Origin: a virus | Reading direction: 5' to 3' (one strand) | Virus record (IMG/VR): IMGVR_UViG_3300020187_000134 | Span: 1-30,661 of that record | DNA length: 30,661 nucleotides | Part shown: positions 8,736 to 16,376 of the stretch, piece by piece | Layout: every line of letters begins with the position of its first letter | Position numbering within the stretch: the first letter of the stretch is position 1 | Program-made: the position numbers and the translations under genes | Notes under the pieces: model-generated | Told to the model about the DNA's origin: nothing | The model's database searches: none | Seen by the model: only the letters and a program-made list of their open reading frames with translations

Positions 8736-9620
8736 TTATTTTACGATTCTGCCCATTTGCATTGCATCTGATATCTCTTTTTCAAATCTATCAAATTCTG
8801 CAATACTCATAGCAGCAATCTCCTTTTCAGACCAAACCTTTTGTTGATTAGGTTCTATACTTTTTGTTTTAGTAGAAACCATATCAGCAGCAGATTTTCT
8901 AGTCTGTTTAGAATTTGACTTAGTCTTAGTAGGTTCAATTCCAAAATCCTTTTTAAACAAATCTAATGCACGTGAAGCTAGGTCAGCATCGTCAGCGTTT
9001 GAGTATATCCAGTCTTGGATAGACTTAGGCTGTTCTTTTGCCCAACCATGAAAGTCATCACTGTTTCTGATATCTTCAAAATCAGGGTGTCTTTCCATTA
9101 ATCTTTTCTCTGCACTCTGTCGTACTAAGTTGTTTTCACGTTCTTGGAGTTTACTAAGGCGTTCTTCTAGAACTTTTGCTTTAGTCTCAGATTGTAAATG
9201 AGCAACGGTTTCTACGACTTCGTAAACATCAGGATAGTTATTTTTAAACTCTTCAAGTTCTTCTGGAGATTTAGGAGCTTTGTATTCGGTTCTATTACTA
9301 GTAGCCTCTTCAATTAACTCTTGTTCTCTAGATTTAAACTCGTTAAGCTTACTATCGTAATGCTTTTTTAAATCATCATATCTTTTTTTATAATCTGGTT
9401 TCTTATAAGGAGTATCCTTAGAAGTTTCCAGTTCTTCAGTATTGACATTATCTGTAGACTTAACTTCAGTTATGTCATTACTATCAAAGAGTTTATTCTT
9501 TTCAGAAGGCTCTTCAAAATATAATTGATTAGCAGGGGTAAAAGGTTTATCTTGTACGTGGTAATCTTTCTTTGCGTTATAAGGATTCGCTTGTTCTTCC
9601 TTTTGGACTGTATTAGTCAT
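8736..9620 (-). CDS. Capsid scaffolding protein
   Basis: A 294-residue, highly charged, mostly helical protein. The first ~75 residues look disordered. A long coiled-coil stretch follows (KKRYDDLKKHYDSKLNEFKS, and again around TKAKVLEERLSKLQERENNL), and a basic C-terminal part ends DAMQMGRIVK. This composition, and its place directly before the capsid gene, match phage scaffolding proteins, which bind capsid subunits through a C-terminal helix and leave the head before DNA packaging. The assignment rests on composition and position. Confidence 0.8.
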   Translation of the reverse strand: MTNTVQKEEQANPYNAKKDYHVQDKPFTPANQLYFEEPSEKNKLFDSNDITEVKSTDNVNTEELETSKDTPYKKPDYKKRYDDLKKHYDSKLNEFKSREQELIEEATSNRTEYKAPKSPEELEEFKNNYPDVYEVVETVAHLQSETKAKVLEERLSKLQERENNLVRQSAEKRLMERHPDFEDIRNSDDFHGWAKEQPKSIQDWIYSNADDADLASRALDLFKKDFGIEPTKTKSNSKQTRKSAADMVSTKTKSIEPNQQKVWSEKEIAAMSIAEFDRFEKEISDAMQMGRIVK

Positions 9621-9637
9621 TTTCTATTCTCCTACTC

Positions 9638-9696
9638 AGGGCTTGTTTCACAAGGTAGCTCTATGTCGACTAGAGGGCTTGTTTGTAAAGGTAGCC
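9638..9696 (-). repeat. Two imperfect 23-bp direct repeats before the scaffold gene
   Basis: The 136-nt gap between two structural genes holds two copies (9638-9660 and 9674-9696), spaced 36 bp apart and identical at 19 of 23 positions. Shared cores on the plus strand are AGGGCTTGTTT and AAGGTAGC. The repeats end shortly upstream of the scaffold ribosome binding site, so they lie in the 5' leader of the scaffold-capsid message. They may bind a protein or form RNA structure. I see no sigma70 promoter here. Confidence 0.6.
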
Positions 9697-9756
9697 TTTC
9701 GGTTATTAATGTGATAAAGTGCCTACGCTAATAGGGTGGCTTTATCGTTAGTTTGT

Positions 9757-10548
9757 TTAGCTTCTTACGTATGGCTGATATTTAATCATGTTTTCGTTTA
9801 TAGCTTCTTGTGTTGGGTCTGAACTCATGTCCATTCCTAACAACGCATCAGCTTGTACGTTTACATTATTATCTTCAGGCATTCCGCCTTCAGCTAAACC
9901 TTGTCTTTCATCTGCTTTTGCTTCAGCATCTTTCATCATAGACATTAAACTGTCTTCTCCGATTTCTTCTACAGCTTTTGCAGTAAAGACAAATTCTCCG
10001 TCAGACAACCTTGCAGGTATACTGTCAGAGACTCCTGAACCCGGTCCATTAACAGGACCAGACCCAGCAAATTCTTGAGCAACATCTATTATTTTATCAA
10101 ATAACATAGATAGTTGTTCGTCTTGTTCTAGTTTGGAAGTTAGCATATCTTCTTCTTCTTCGCTTAATGCTTCTTCCATTATAAATCTTGTGTAGTTATC
10201 TTCCATGTCATCGTCAGATTCCATTTCAGATTCCATTGGTGGTGTCATAACCATTAACATTTGGTCATCTATTTCTCCACCTTCAGCTTTTTGTTCTCTT
10301 GACTCTTCTTTTTTAGCAATCGTATTAAAAACATTAAATACATTTCCGGGTTCTGCATTAGTTTCTTTTTCTACTCTATTAATAATTTTTCTTACTTTAG
10401 GAGAAGACATGGTATTATTTTGTATAACATTTACTTCTTCTTTAGATACTCCCATACCCATTAAATTATTTATAGCTTCTTGCATTGGGTCTACAACTTT
10501 TTCACCAGAAGCATAACCTAATCTAACTTCATCTTTTTCTAACATCAT
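9757..10548 (-). CDS. Conserved acidic phage structural protein
   Basis: A 263-residue, Met- and acid-rich protein. Residues about 169-195 (GPGSGVSDSIPARLSDGEFV and the following FTAKAVEEIG) form a segment that recurs in structural proteins of many marine phages. It starts with ATGATG, overlapping the stop of the preceding gene in an ATGA junction, with GGAAGGAAG upstream. The gene sits between portal and scaffold. A role in head assembly, or as an internal virion protein, is inferred from position; no enzymatic motif is visible. Confidence 0.8.
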   Translation of the reverse strand: MMLEKDEVRLGYASGEKVVDPMQEAINNLMGMGVSKEEVNVIQNNTMSSPKVRKIINRVEKETNAEPGNVFNVFNTIAKKEESREQKAEGGEIDDQMLMVMTPPMESEMESDDDMEDNYTRFIMEEALSEEEEDMLTSKLEQDEQLSMLFDKIIDVAQEFAGSGPVNGPGSGVSDSIPARLSDGEFVFTAKAVEEIGEDSLMSMMKDAEAKADERQGLAEGGMPEDNNVNVQADALLGMDMSSDPTQEAINENMIKYQPYVRS

Positions 10549-10775
10549 ATTTCTTCCTTCCTATTAATTGCTTCCTTAACCTGCTTGTCCAGTTGCTCCA
10601 ACCGTACCAGAGAACTCACTCTCCCCTGCAACCGGTACATTTCCTGTTCCGATGTTGCCACCGCCAGTGCCTGTAGCTCCAAGTTCTTGAGGTTGTTGAG
10701 GTACTCCTTGAGGTCCTCCCATTGGGGGCTGTTCACCACCGGGTTGAGCTTCCTCGCCATTTGTTTGTCCAGCAT
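10545..10775 (-). CDS. Small helical protein overprinted on the portal 3' end
   Basis: A 76-residue charged helical protein (MLDKQMARKLNPVVNSPQWE, then LYRLQGRVSSL-type sequence and VKEAINRKEEI). Its frame overlaps the last 200 nt of the portal gene in another frame of the same strand. I accept it because AGGA lies 7 nt before the ATG at 10775, because its end overlaps the next start in an ATGA junction, and because similar short proteins with a NSPxWExLxEYL pattern follow portal genes in other phages as I remember them. Function unknown; a head-completion or portal-associated role is possible. Confidence 0.75.
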   Translation of the reverse strand: MLDKQMARKLNPVVNSPQWEDLKEYLNNLKNLELQALAVATSEQEMYRLQGRVSSLVRLEQLDKQVKEAINRKEEI

Positions 10776-12780
10776 TCTGCATTCCTATTATTTGTGCCAT
10801 GATTGCAGCTTCTTCAGGGTCATTGAGTATTTCATCAGGGTCTAAGTCTAAGCTGTAGGCAAGTTCACTTACGAGTTTAGAAATTTTAACAAACGGAGCA
10901 ATAGCAGGACTTTGTGCAGTTTGTAAGAACATAGTAAGTCTTTGACTTCTAACTTCTTTTTGCATCAAGCTATTCGTTCCAGTAGCTTTAACTTCTAAAT
11001 CACCTTTAACATCCAACTCATCTTCTAGGAATTGCATGTTCCACTGGAAGTAAGACTCCCCTAGTGGCTTTAATAAAAAGTCATCAAGGTTTTTGATAAC
11101 TGTTTTAATATTTAAACTTGATGCTCCAAGTAACATAGACATGCCAGAAGCAGTCCTTGTCATACTTTGAACACCTGTTTGACCGTGTGAATAACTAGGT
11201 ATACCTGTTTGTTCATCTGCAAGTTGTCTAAACTTATCAAACATCATTAAGTTTTCTTGTGATGTATTAGGAAACTTCAAACCATGTATAGCTTGTCCCG
11301 GCATTCCAGCTTGTCTTCTAAAGACTTTACCCGGATATATTTCCATTGATTGTCCACCTACTAAAGCAGACTCGTCTACATCAAATACAAGAGAACCAGA
11401 CATTGCTAAGTTATCTATAGCCATTCTTGCATGACCATTCATAATCTGTTGACTATCATCCATATTCTCTGCTACACCAATACCAAAGAAGTTATATGGA
11501 TTTCTTTCGTATGGGAAAGCGTTATATGGTATTCTGTATGGAGTAAATGGATTGAGTACAGCCCTTAACAAGTAAGTACCACATGTCCATATGTTTACTT
11601 GTACTTCATCTAAGTCATCAACACTGTCGGGTAAGTCGATTCCTACTTCTCTTGCGTACTCTGCATCCATCATTCCCCAGTATTCTAAGACTTCAAAACT
11701 GCTACTTATATCTTCATCACTTCTAGCATCGTCTTTTAACTGGCTTTCAAAATCTTTCTCTACGTAGTTAGCACCCATCTGTATTGCACTACGTATTGCA
11801 TCTTCGTCAAAGTAAGGCATATTTCTTAACTGCCTTAATTGACTTCTGTTCATTTTATGTCTATGGATAATGTATTCACATTCTTCCATGTTAGTAGCGT
11901 TAGGGTCTGGATAAAAATCCCAACAACTAACAAACTCAATTCTAGGTACTCTAACTTCTAAAGGGTTATAACTTCTGTTACCTTCTTCATCTGTATCCCA
12001 CTTGTGAAGTTTCTTGTTAAAGTTAAATGGTCCTTTTACAATCCCTGTACCAAGTAAAGCAGATTCTAAAAGAGCATTTCTTAATTCTGAGTTTCCATTT
12101 GATTCTTCAATCTGGTCATGGATAAGTTTCTCCATTCTTCTTGCAGCTCTTTGTGCAGGAGATACTTCAATTTTTTGTGGGTCAGGACTAGTACCGTCTT
12201 TAAGAATACCAGCTTTTTCAGCTTGGTCTTCAAGACTATCTTCAAACATACCGTTATAAAAACTTGCACCGGGTTTTAAAGTTCTACCATCTCCTTCGTA
12301 ACCAACATCATAAGGGCTATCTATTCTGTTACCAATATCATCAGGTATTTCCATACCTTCTGATGTTTCTAAACCGGGTGTAGGACTAGCTGTGTCAAGG
12401 TGTGCAAAGTTTGTTTCACCTTCTGCTATTTTAGTTTCGGAAATTCCTATCGGAAATTTACCTGTACCAAAGATAACATCAACAAGTTGTCCAAATGCTG
12501 CAAGTACTTTAGTCTTAGTAACTTTTACAAAAACTCTAGACTTTTCAGATTCTCTAAACTTAACACTTTTAGCATAAAGACCTCTATAGTTCTCATATGC
12601 TTTTAACCAACGAGTCTCATCAGTTTGTCTAGCTTCTTCCGCTTGAGCATAACGTCCTTTAATAATACCAATAAGATTTCTTTGTTGGTCTTCTTCTAAA
12701 GTTAATTGAACTCCAGACTCTCCTTCAACTTCTTCGTAGATACTATCAGCGTTTAAAAATGTATTTCTGTCTTCTGCCAT
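10576..12780 (-). CDS. Portal protein
   Basis: A 734-residue protein forming the dodecameric DNA entry ring at one vertex, in a size range typical of P22-like podoviral portals. The N-terminal helical region (RYAQAEEARQTDETRWLKAY), the wing and stem (RIEFVSCWDFYPDPNATNME, a typical portal signature) and a helical crown (IPSYSHGQTGVQSMTRTASG) are recognisable. The last ~65 residues are low-complexity Gly/Pro/Gln and are encoded where the 76-residue gene overlaps. It lies 6 nt after the large terminase, its packaging partner. An exact sigma70 promoter inside terL (13242-13214) points at it. Confidence 0.9.
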   Translation of the reverse strand: MAEDRNTFLNADSIYEEVEGESGVQLTLEEDQQRNLIGIIKGRYAQAEEARQTDETRWLKAYENYRGLYAKSVKFRESEKSRVFVKVTKTKVLAAFGQLVDVIFGTGKFPIGISETKIAEGETNFAHLDTASPTPGLETSEGMEIPDDIGNRIDSPYDVGYEGDGRTLKPGASFYNGMFEDSLEDQAEKAGILKDGTSPDPQKIEVSPAQRAARRMEKLIHDQIEESNGNSELRNALLESALLGTGIVKGPFNFNKKLHKWDTDEEGNRSYNPLEVRVPRIEFVSCWDFYPDPNATNMEECEYIIHRHKMNRSQLRQLRNMPYFDEDAIRSAIQMGANYVEKDFESQLKDDARSDEDISSSFEVLEYWGMMDAEYAREVGIDLPDSVDDLDEVQVNIWTCGTYLLRAVLNPFTPYRIPYNAFPYERNPYNFFGIGVAENMDDSQQIMNGHARMAIDNLAMSGSLVFDVDESALVGGQSMEIYPGKVFRRQAGMPGQAIHGLKFPNTSQENLMMFDKFRQLADEQTGIPSYSHGQTGVQSMTRTASGMSMLLGASSLNIKTVIKNLDDFLLKPLGESYFQWNMQFLEDELDVKGDLEVKATGTNSLMQKEVRSQRLTMFLQTAQSPAIAPFVKISKLVSELAYSLDLDPDEILNDPEEAAIMAQIIGMQNAGQTNGEEAQPGGEQPPMGGPQGVPQQPQELGATGTGGGNIGTGNVPVAGESEFSGTVGATGQAG

Positions 12781-12786
12781 GTACTT

Positions 12787-14436
12787 TTAATATCCAAATG
12801 TTGAATCAACTGGTCTATACATTTCACGTTTTAAACCTCTTATACGTTCTAATGGGCTTTCCATTCTTGGTCTACTCATTATCATATAACGTAATGCATC
12901 ATATGCGTGGTCTGAAGCTTTTGTATCTACATCTTCAGGGTTAATCTTAGACAATGGTATAGACTGTAATTCTCTTATTAAGTTAGGACATGTATTAAAT
13001 ATCTGTAACTTAGGTCTACCATTTTCTCTAACCTTTAAATACTCGTGTATTTGTATCTTACCTTGTATTCTATTCTTATCAGCTCGTCTTAACTTATGAC
13101 CAGCCTTAACTAAACTTTCTCCTACAGTTGGACCAGTCGTTCCTGTTCTTGCCCATGCTGCAGTATCTAAAACCCCGTTCACTGAGAAAGGGTCTTCTGT
13201 CTCCATATCTGTTATTATAGCACCTAATTCTTCTCCTGTCAAGCCTTTTTTGTATAATTCTCTATAAATTATTAAAGTATTATCGTTTATATCCATTATT
13301 CCCCATAAACAACAGGACTCTGCAGCATATCCATAGTCAACTGCTTTGACTCTTTCCCAGTGTACAGGCAGTTCAAATGGTGTAATAATATGATTTTCAG
13401 GACTAAATTCTACAAATGCAGCTCCTTCAGCTACATCCCAGTTACCTTCTAAGAGTTGTCTACGTTGTATAGGTGGTAAAGACTTAAGCATCTGTTCATA
13501 AATACCATCTTCTGCAAGGTATGGGTTATCAGCTAACTTAGCAGGAATAAACTTACGAGTTAATCCATCTTTACCTAAGAATGATTTGTTTGATTCGTTT
13601 GGTTCTATGTATCTTTTCTTTACCCAATTAGAACCAACACCACCGGGGTTAGCAGTACAGCGTAAATATGTTTGTATTTCTTTGTCTGTTGTTCTAAGAC
13701 GTGAAGCAAGATAGTTCCAACTAAACTCTGTAGGTAGATGGGTTATCTCATCAAACCCTATCCAACTATATGCTTGTCCTTGATATCTGTATACGTCTGC
13801 ATCTCTTTCAAGGAAACCAAACTCAACCTTTGCACCGCTTGGAAAGTTCCAAAGCTTTTCTACTTCTCTGAACTTAGCACCGGGAAATGCTTGTGGATAT
13901 AATTCACGAGACTTATCAATCATCTCTCTTAGTTCTGGCATAGACCTTCTAAGTATCAATGCTCTGTGTGCAGACCTATGTGCGTATCTTAGTGGGTCAA
14001 CAATCATGGCATATGATTTACCACCACCAGCAGCTCCACCATATAACACATCTTTTTCACCAGCAGCAAGGAAGTCTGTTTGTGGACCTTCGTTAGCGTG
14101 GAAGAATACATGATGATTATCAAGTACTTCTTTTACAGCTTTGGGTAACGTATCTAAATCACTTTCTGTAACAATGCCTTCTTTAGTATTGTCCAGCTTT
14201 TCAAGTGTTGTTTTTTGTTTCTTGAATGATTTCTTAGCGTTGTTTAGCTTCTCTTCAAGTTTTCTGATGTTTTTTTGTTTACGAGTAATAGTCCTACGTG
14301 CTGCATCTTGTGCATCTTTAGGAGGTCTACCACCTTTCTTACGAGGCGTACCATCTTTGTTCTTTACAAAATTACCTTCGTTATCTTGCAAGTAAAGATG
14401 TGGGTTCAGTTCCCAATCTTTCGCTTCGTAATCCAT
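12787..14436 (-). CDS. terL: Terminase large subunit (packaging ATPase-nuclease)
   Basis: A 549-residue motor that translocates DNA into the head and cuts concatemers. Residues 29-41 (GTPRKKGGRPPKD) resemble an AT-hook, and 52-85 look like a basic coiled coil. The ATPase has Walker A at 133-141 (GGAAGGGKS), Walker B at 225-230 (WIGFDE) and a coupling motif at 260-266 (CTANPGG). The RNase H-like nuclease shows acidic residues in AVDYGYA (D367), GVLDTAAW (D424) and ASDHAYDALRYM (D509/D513). The start overlaps the upstream gene by 56 nt and has only a weak ribosome binding site, but no alternative Met precedes the ATPase. Confidence 0.95.
   Translation of the reverse strand: MDYEAKDWELNPHLYLQDNEGNFVKNKDGTPRKKGGRPPKDAQDAARRTITRKQKNIRKLEEKLNNAKKSFKKQKTTLEKLDNTKEGIVTESDLDTLPKAVKEVLDNHHVFFHANEGPQTDFLAAGEKDVLYGGAAGGGKSYAMIVDPLRYAHRSAHRALILRRSMPELREMIDKSRELYPQAFPGAKFREVEKLWNFPSGAKVEFGFLERDADVYRYQGQAYSWIGFDEITHLPTEFSWNYLASRLRTTDKEIQTYLRCTANPGGVGSNWVKKRYIEPNESNKSFLGKDGLTRKFIPAKLADNPYLAEDGIYEQMLKSLPPIQRRQLLEGNWDVAEGAAFVEFSPENHIITPFELPVHWERVKAVDYGYAAESCCLWGIMDINDNTLIIYRELYKKGLTGEELGAIITDMETEDPFSVNGVLDTAAWARTGTTGPTVGESLVKAGHKLRRADKNRIQGKIQIHEYLKVRENGRPKLQIFNTCPNLIRELQSIPLSKINPEDVDTKASDHAYDALRYMIMSRPRMESPLERIRGLKREMYRPVDSTFGY
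13214..13242 (-). promoter_or_regulatory. Perfect sigma70 promoter inside terL
   Basis: On the minus strand TTGACA (13242-13237), a 17-nt spacer and TATAAT (13219-13214) match the consensus exactly. The predicted start near 13207 would give a transcript with ~430 nt of terL 3' end followed by the portal gene. It lies in the codons for GLTGEELGAIITD. Confidence 0.65.
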
Positions 14437-14671
14437 ACTTTTTATCTATGTGTTTTTTAAGTCCCGGAGCAGACATACGTCTGTCAGTTTTATATTCTAA
14501 CCAATCACATGCAGCCTGTAACGATATCTCTTCGTTGACTACCATGTTCTCTGCAATCTGCAAAGCTTCTAACTCTTCTTCAATAGGTTTTAAAAAAGAA
14601 CTAGCTTCTTCAGCTAACTGATACCCAAAAGGTATAGTTGATGTAGCTCTTTTTATATATCCTTCTTTCAT
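14381..14671 (-). CDS. Conserved phage protein next to terminase
   Basis: A 96-residue helical protein (IPFGYQLAEEASSFLKPIEE, then ELEALQIAENMVVNEEISLQ). Residues around 50-75 (SLQAACDWLEYKTDRRMSAP) read like a small helix-turn-helix region. The start overlaps the upstream stop in ATGA, and its end overlaps terL by 56 nt, so it is translationally linked to terL. A helix-turn-helix protein directly before terL is the usual place for a small terminase; this gene or the 141-residue gene at 15829-16254 could play that part. Which one does is not decided by the sequence. Confidence 0.75.
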   Translation of the reverse strand: MKEGYIKRATSTIPFGYQLAEEASSFLKPIEEELEALQIAENMVVNEEISLQAACDWLEYKTDRRMSAPGLKKHIDKKYGLRSERLGTEPTSLLAR

Positions 14672-14907
14672 CTGTACTTAGCTGTTTTCTCTGCTATTTT
14701 TTTAGGTTGTTTAACAAACTGTCTACCACGTTTAGTTCCTTCTCGTTTTGCTTTTGTTGTTGCTGCGTACTCTTGAGATGATAATGCCTCTCTCGCTTTC
14801 TTCGGGAGATATCTTTCCCCCGTTTCCGCAGACGGTTTACCACTCTTAGTACCCCAATCTTGTGTTGTCCAATTTCTAAGACTTTGTTGACTTTTTCTTA
14901 GTGACAT
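14668..14907 (-). CDS. Small basic conserved phage protein
   Basis: A 79-residue, very basic protein (MSLRKSQQSLRNWTTQDWGT, KSGKPSAETGERYLPKKARE). Nearly identical patterns (SLRNWT-QDW-TKSGKPS and ALSS-EYAATT) recur in marine phages as I remember them. No enzyme motif is visible. It overlaps the preceding gene by 32 nt and is joined to the next gene by an ATGA junction. The charge and the neighbourhood of packaging genes suggest DNA contact or a virion role, which is an inference. Confidence 0.8.
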   Translation of the reverse strand: MSLRKSQQSLRNWTTQDWGTKSGKPSAETGERYLPKKAREALSSQEYAATTKAKREGTKRGRQFVKQPKKIAEKTAKYR

Positions 14908-15010
14908 TTGTTTTCTTTTCTTTTGTTACTAAACACGTTTTAAATAACTTAGCGTATGCTTTGTTTAGTCTATTCATCATTTCAATCATAAATTCTTCTA
15001 TCCTTTTCAT
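14876..15010 (-). CDS. Very small basic protein, 44 aa
   Basis: The start at 15010 (MKRIEEFMIEMMNRLNKAYA) is chosen because a longer in-frame start would overlap most of the previous gene. The product is an amphipathic helix followed by a lysine/threonine tail (TKEKKTNVTKKKSTKS). It begins one base after the previous stop codon and overlaps the next gene by 32 nt. The ribosome binding site is weak (TAAGT). Function unknown, and it is less certain than its neighbours. Confidence 0.55.
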   Translation of the reverse strand: MKRIEEFMIEMMNRLNKAYAKLFKTCLVTKEKKTNVTKKKSTKS

Positions 15011-15011
15011 A

Positions 15012-15200
15012 TTACTTATAGCCACCCCCTGCAGCTTTGTAAAGTTTAGCAAGGAGCTGGGCTTTTCGAGCAGACCACTGACCGGCTTTACCACCTTTAG
15101 TACCGCGTTTAACCTTCTCGAAAAGTCTCTTACGCAAGGTTGGCTTGGTATAATTACCAGCTTTATTAACGGTTGATTTACTCTTCTTCTTTGTTGGCAT
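15012..15200 (-). CDS. DUF5872-like small basic protein
   Basis: A 62-residue protein starting MPTKKKSKSTVNKAG at 15200, where GGAGGAAAG lies just upstream; the longer frame to 15284 would read through its neighbour. The segment KPTLRKRLFEKVKRGTKGGK followed by GQWSARKAQLLAKLYKAAGG matches what I recall as DUF5872, a small domain common in phages and some bacteria, of unknown function. The protein is strongly positive. It overlaps the upstream gene by 23 nt. Confidence 0.8.
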   Translation of the reverse strand: MPTKKKSKSTVNKAGNYTKPTLRKRLFEKVKRGTKGGKAGQWSARKAQLLAKLYKAAGGGYK

Positions 15201-15366
15201 TTTTCTTTCCTCCAAATATAGCATCCCAGTTATCTCTGTACTGTTTGGAATGTACATTAACTCTAGGTGCAGAACCTTTACCACCGTCTGAAGGTTTGTA
15301 AAGTCTACCCTTATTCTTTTTACTAGACATAAGGACAGGTTTCTCGTTGCTACCTAGCTGTGGCAT
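15178..15366 (-). CDS. Small basic phage protein, 62 aa
   Basis: The protein (MPQLGSNEKPVLMSSKKNKG, then HSKQYRDNWDAIFGGKKNAN) is basic and polar with a central SKQYRDNWDAIFG segment. It lies 12 nt after the preceding gene, and its 3' end overlaps the DUF5872-like gene. TAGGG precedes the start. I recognise no domain. It belongs to the run of tiny basic proteins between the two terminase-region genes. Confidence 0.7.
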   Translation of the reverse strand: MPQLGSNEKPVLMSSKKNKGRLYKPSDGGKGSAPRVNVHSKQYRDNWDAIFGGKKNANKEEE

Positions 15367-15378
15367 ATAACTACCCTA

Positions 15379-15657
15379 TTACCATTTAACCTTATCAGCC
15401 CAATAGGCTGCTGATAGTTTACCTTTTTTAATGTTCTTACCGTGTCTCGCTTTAAAAGACTTTCTCTTTGCTTTCATTCTGGCTGATTCACCCGCTTTAG
15501 GTTTCCCTGCAGTCTTAGCACCTTGTTCACCAAACCTAATCATTTTAATAGTATCTCCTTCCTTTGCAAGAACTACGTGTGATTTAGTTGGGTGTTTTGG
15601 AGTACGTTTAGGTTTGTTATAACCTGCAAACCTTTCTCCTCTATATTCAATGCTCAT
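15379..15657 (-). CDS. Small basic conserved phage protein, 92 aa
   Basis: The N-terminal half is beta-rich (VVLAKEGDTIKMIRFGEQGA). The C-terminal half is basic and ends in a well-known phage pattern, KSFKARHGKNIKKGKLSAAY followed by WADKVKW. I recall this C-terminus from many cyanophage and marine phage proteins of unknown function. The start shares one base with the stop of the 59-residue gene (TAATG). DNA binding or a virion role is possible. Confidence 0.8.
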   Translation of the reverse strand: MSIEYRGERFAGYNKPKRTPKHPTKSHVVLAKEGDTIKMIRFGEQGAKTAGKPKAGESARMKAKRKSFKARHGKNIKKGKLSAAYWADKVKW

Positions 15658-15836
15658 TAGTGTACCGTCCTCTTCTTTGTTTGGTCATCGTGTTCTAGTT
15701 CTTGAATCTCTCCTAGAACTAACAACCCATATTGTATTGCTATTCTATTTGCTTGGGCAATTGTATCTGCTTTGATATATGGACCAATAGCAGGTCCATC
15801 TTCATTAACGTGTTCAGTTATCCAAAGCTTAGTCAT
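15657..15836 (-). CDS. Small conserved phage protein, 59 aa
   Basis: A short gene from ATG at 15836 to TAA at 15659-15657. The protein starts MTKLWITEHVNEDGPAIGPY and continues IKADTIAQANRIAIQYGLLV, which suggests a small alpha/beta fold. It is packed tightly: the start lies inside the last codons of the preceding gene and the stop shares a base with the next start. The pattern WITE...G-IK-DT---A---A---GL-V-G is one I associate with phage proteins that take up this position. Function unknown. Confidence 0.75.
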   Translation of the reverse strand: MTKLWITEHVNEDGPAIGPYIKADTIAQANRIAIQYGLLVLGEIQELEHDDQTKKRTVH

Positions 15837-16254
15837 TATTGACTACCTCATAGTTAGCGTCCTCTGCTTCTATATCAATCGTATGCTTTTCTGGTAGTAT
15901 AAAGATACCGCCACTAACATTATGATTAATATCTACTTTATCCGTCTTAACAACACCAGCCCTATCTAGTATCGTCTGTGCAGCTTGTAGCTTGTTGTTA
16001 GCTTGAGGAACAGGCTTATCAGATTTCATAACCTCTATAAGCTTGAATGCTGCAGTTGGGGCTTCCCTTGCAAGTACGTCACTGGCTAAATCCACTACTT
16101 CGTTTTTTAGTGCTTTTAATATTTGATAGTGATTGCCTGAATACCCTGCAAGTTCGGCTGACTTTTTGAAGTCCCCACCAGTATCTACTAAGTGATTCAA
16201 GAATGCTTCTTGTTTTTCAGTTAGATTTCTCTTCTTTTCTGGTAGGTAGCTCAT
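15829..16254 (-). CDS. Terminase small subunit-like protein
   Basis: A 141-residue protein. Residues 10-35 (NLTEKQEAFLNHLVDTGGDF, then KKSAELAGYS) match the helix-turn-helix start of Terminase_2-like small subunits, which recognise phage DNA for packaging. A central helical part (KLQAAQTILDRAGVVKTDKV) fits oligomerisation. The acidic C-terminus could contact the large subunit. It is the first gene of the leftward operon. An exact sigma70 promoter ends 6 nt before its ATG and there is no ribosome binding site, so its message may be leaderless. It is about 1.4 kb from terL. Confidence 0.8.
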   Translation of the reverse strand: MSYLPEKKRNLTEKQEAFLNHLVDTGGDFKKSAELAGYSGNHYQILKALKNEVVDLASDVLAREAPTAAFKLIEVMKSDKPVPQANNKLQAAQTILDRAGVVKTDKVDINHNVSGGIFILPEKHTIDIEAEDANYEVVNND

Positions 16255-16260
16255 GGTATT

Positions 16261-16289
16261 ATTATATAGTATCTTTTAAAGTTTGTCAA
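16261..16289 (-). promoter_or_regulatory. Perfect sigma70 promoter for the leftward structural operon
   Basis: On the minus strand TTGACA (16289-16284), a 17-nt spacer and TATAAT (16266-16261) are exact. The expected start is at or within a base or two of the A of the ATG at 16254. It is divergent from the promoter at 16348-16376, with 58 bp between the two -35 boxes. Confidence 0.85.
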
Positions 16290-16347
16290 GTTTTTTTACA
16301 AAACTTTCAAGTCTTTTCACATATTTTAAAGTATTTGCATAAAGTAC

Positions 16348-16376
16348 TTGACAAAATTGAAAAGTAAGTGTATAAT
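16348..16376 (+). promoter_or_regulatory. Perfect sigma70 promoter for the rightward early region
   Basis: TTGACA at 16348-16353, a 17-nt spacer and TATAAT at 16371-16376. It drives transcription into the origin-like region. The first gene begins at 17171, so the untranslated leader would be about 790 nt. The transcript could also act as a primer or regulatory RNA for the origin. Confidence 0.85.

Noticed and set aside
9525-9731. Plus-strand 68-codon frame over the scaffold start
   Set aside because: It is antisense to the scaffold gene and to the direct repeats, without start signals or recognisable product.
12081-12269. Shifted-frame 62-codon reading frame inside the portal gene
   Set aside because: It has no ribosome binding site and its lysine/leucine-rich product looks like an out-of-frame reading of the portal, unlike the better supported overprinted gene at the portal end.
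15012-15284. 90-residue version of the DUF5872-like protein
   Set aside because: The extra 28 residues would be an out-of-frame reading of the upstream gene, and the strong ribosome binding site supports the shorter start at 15200.
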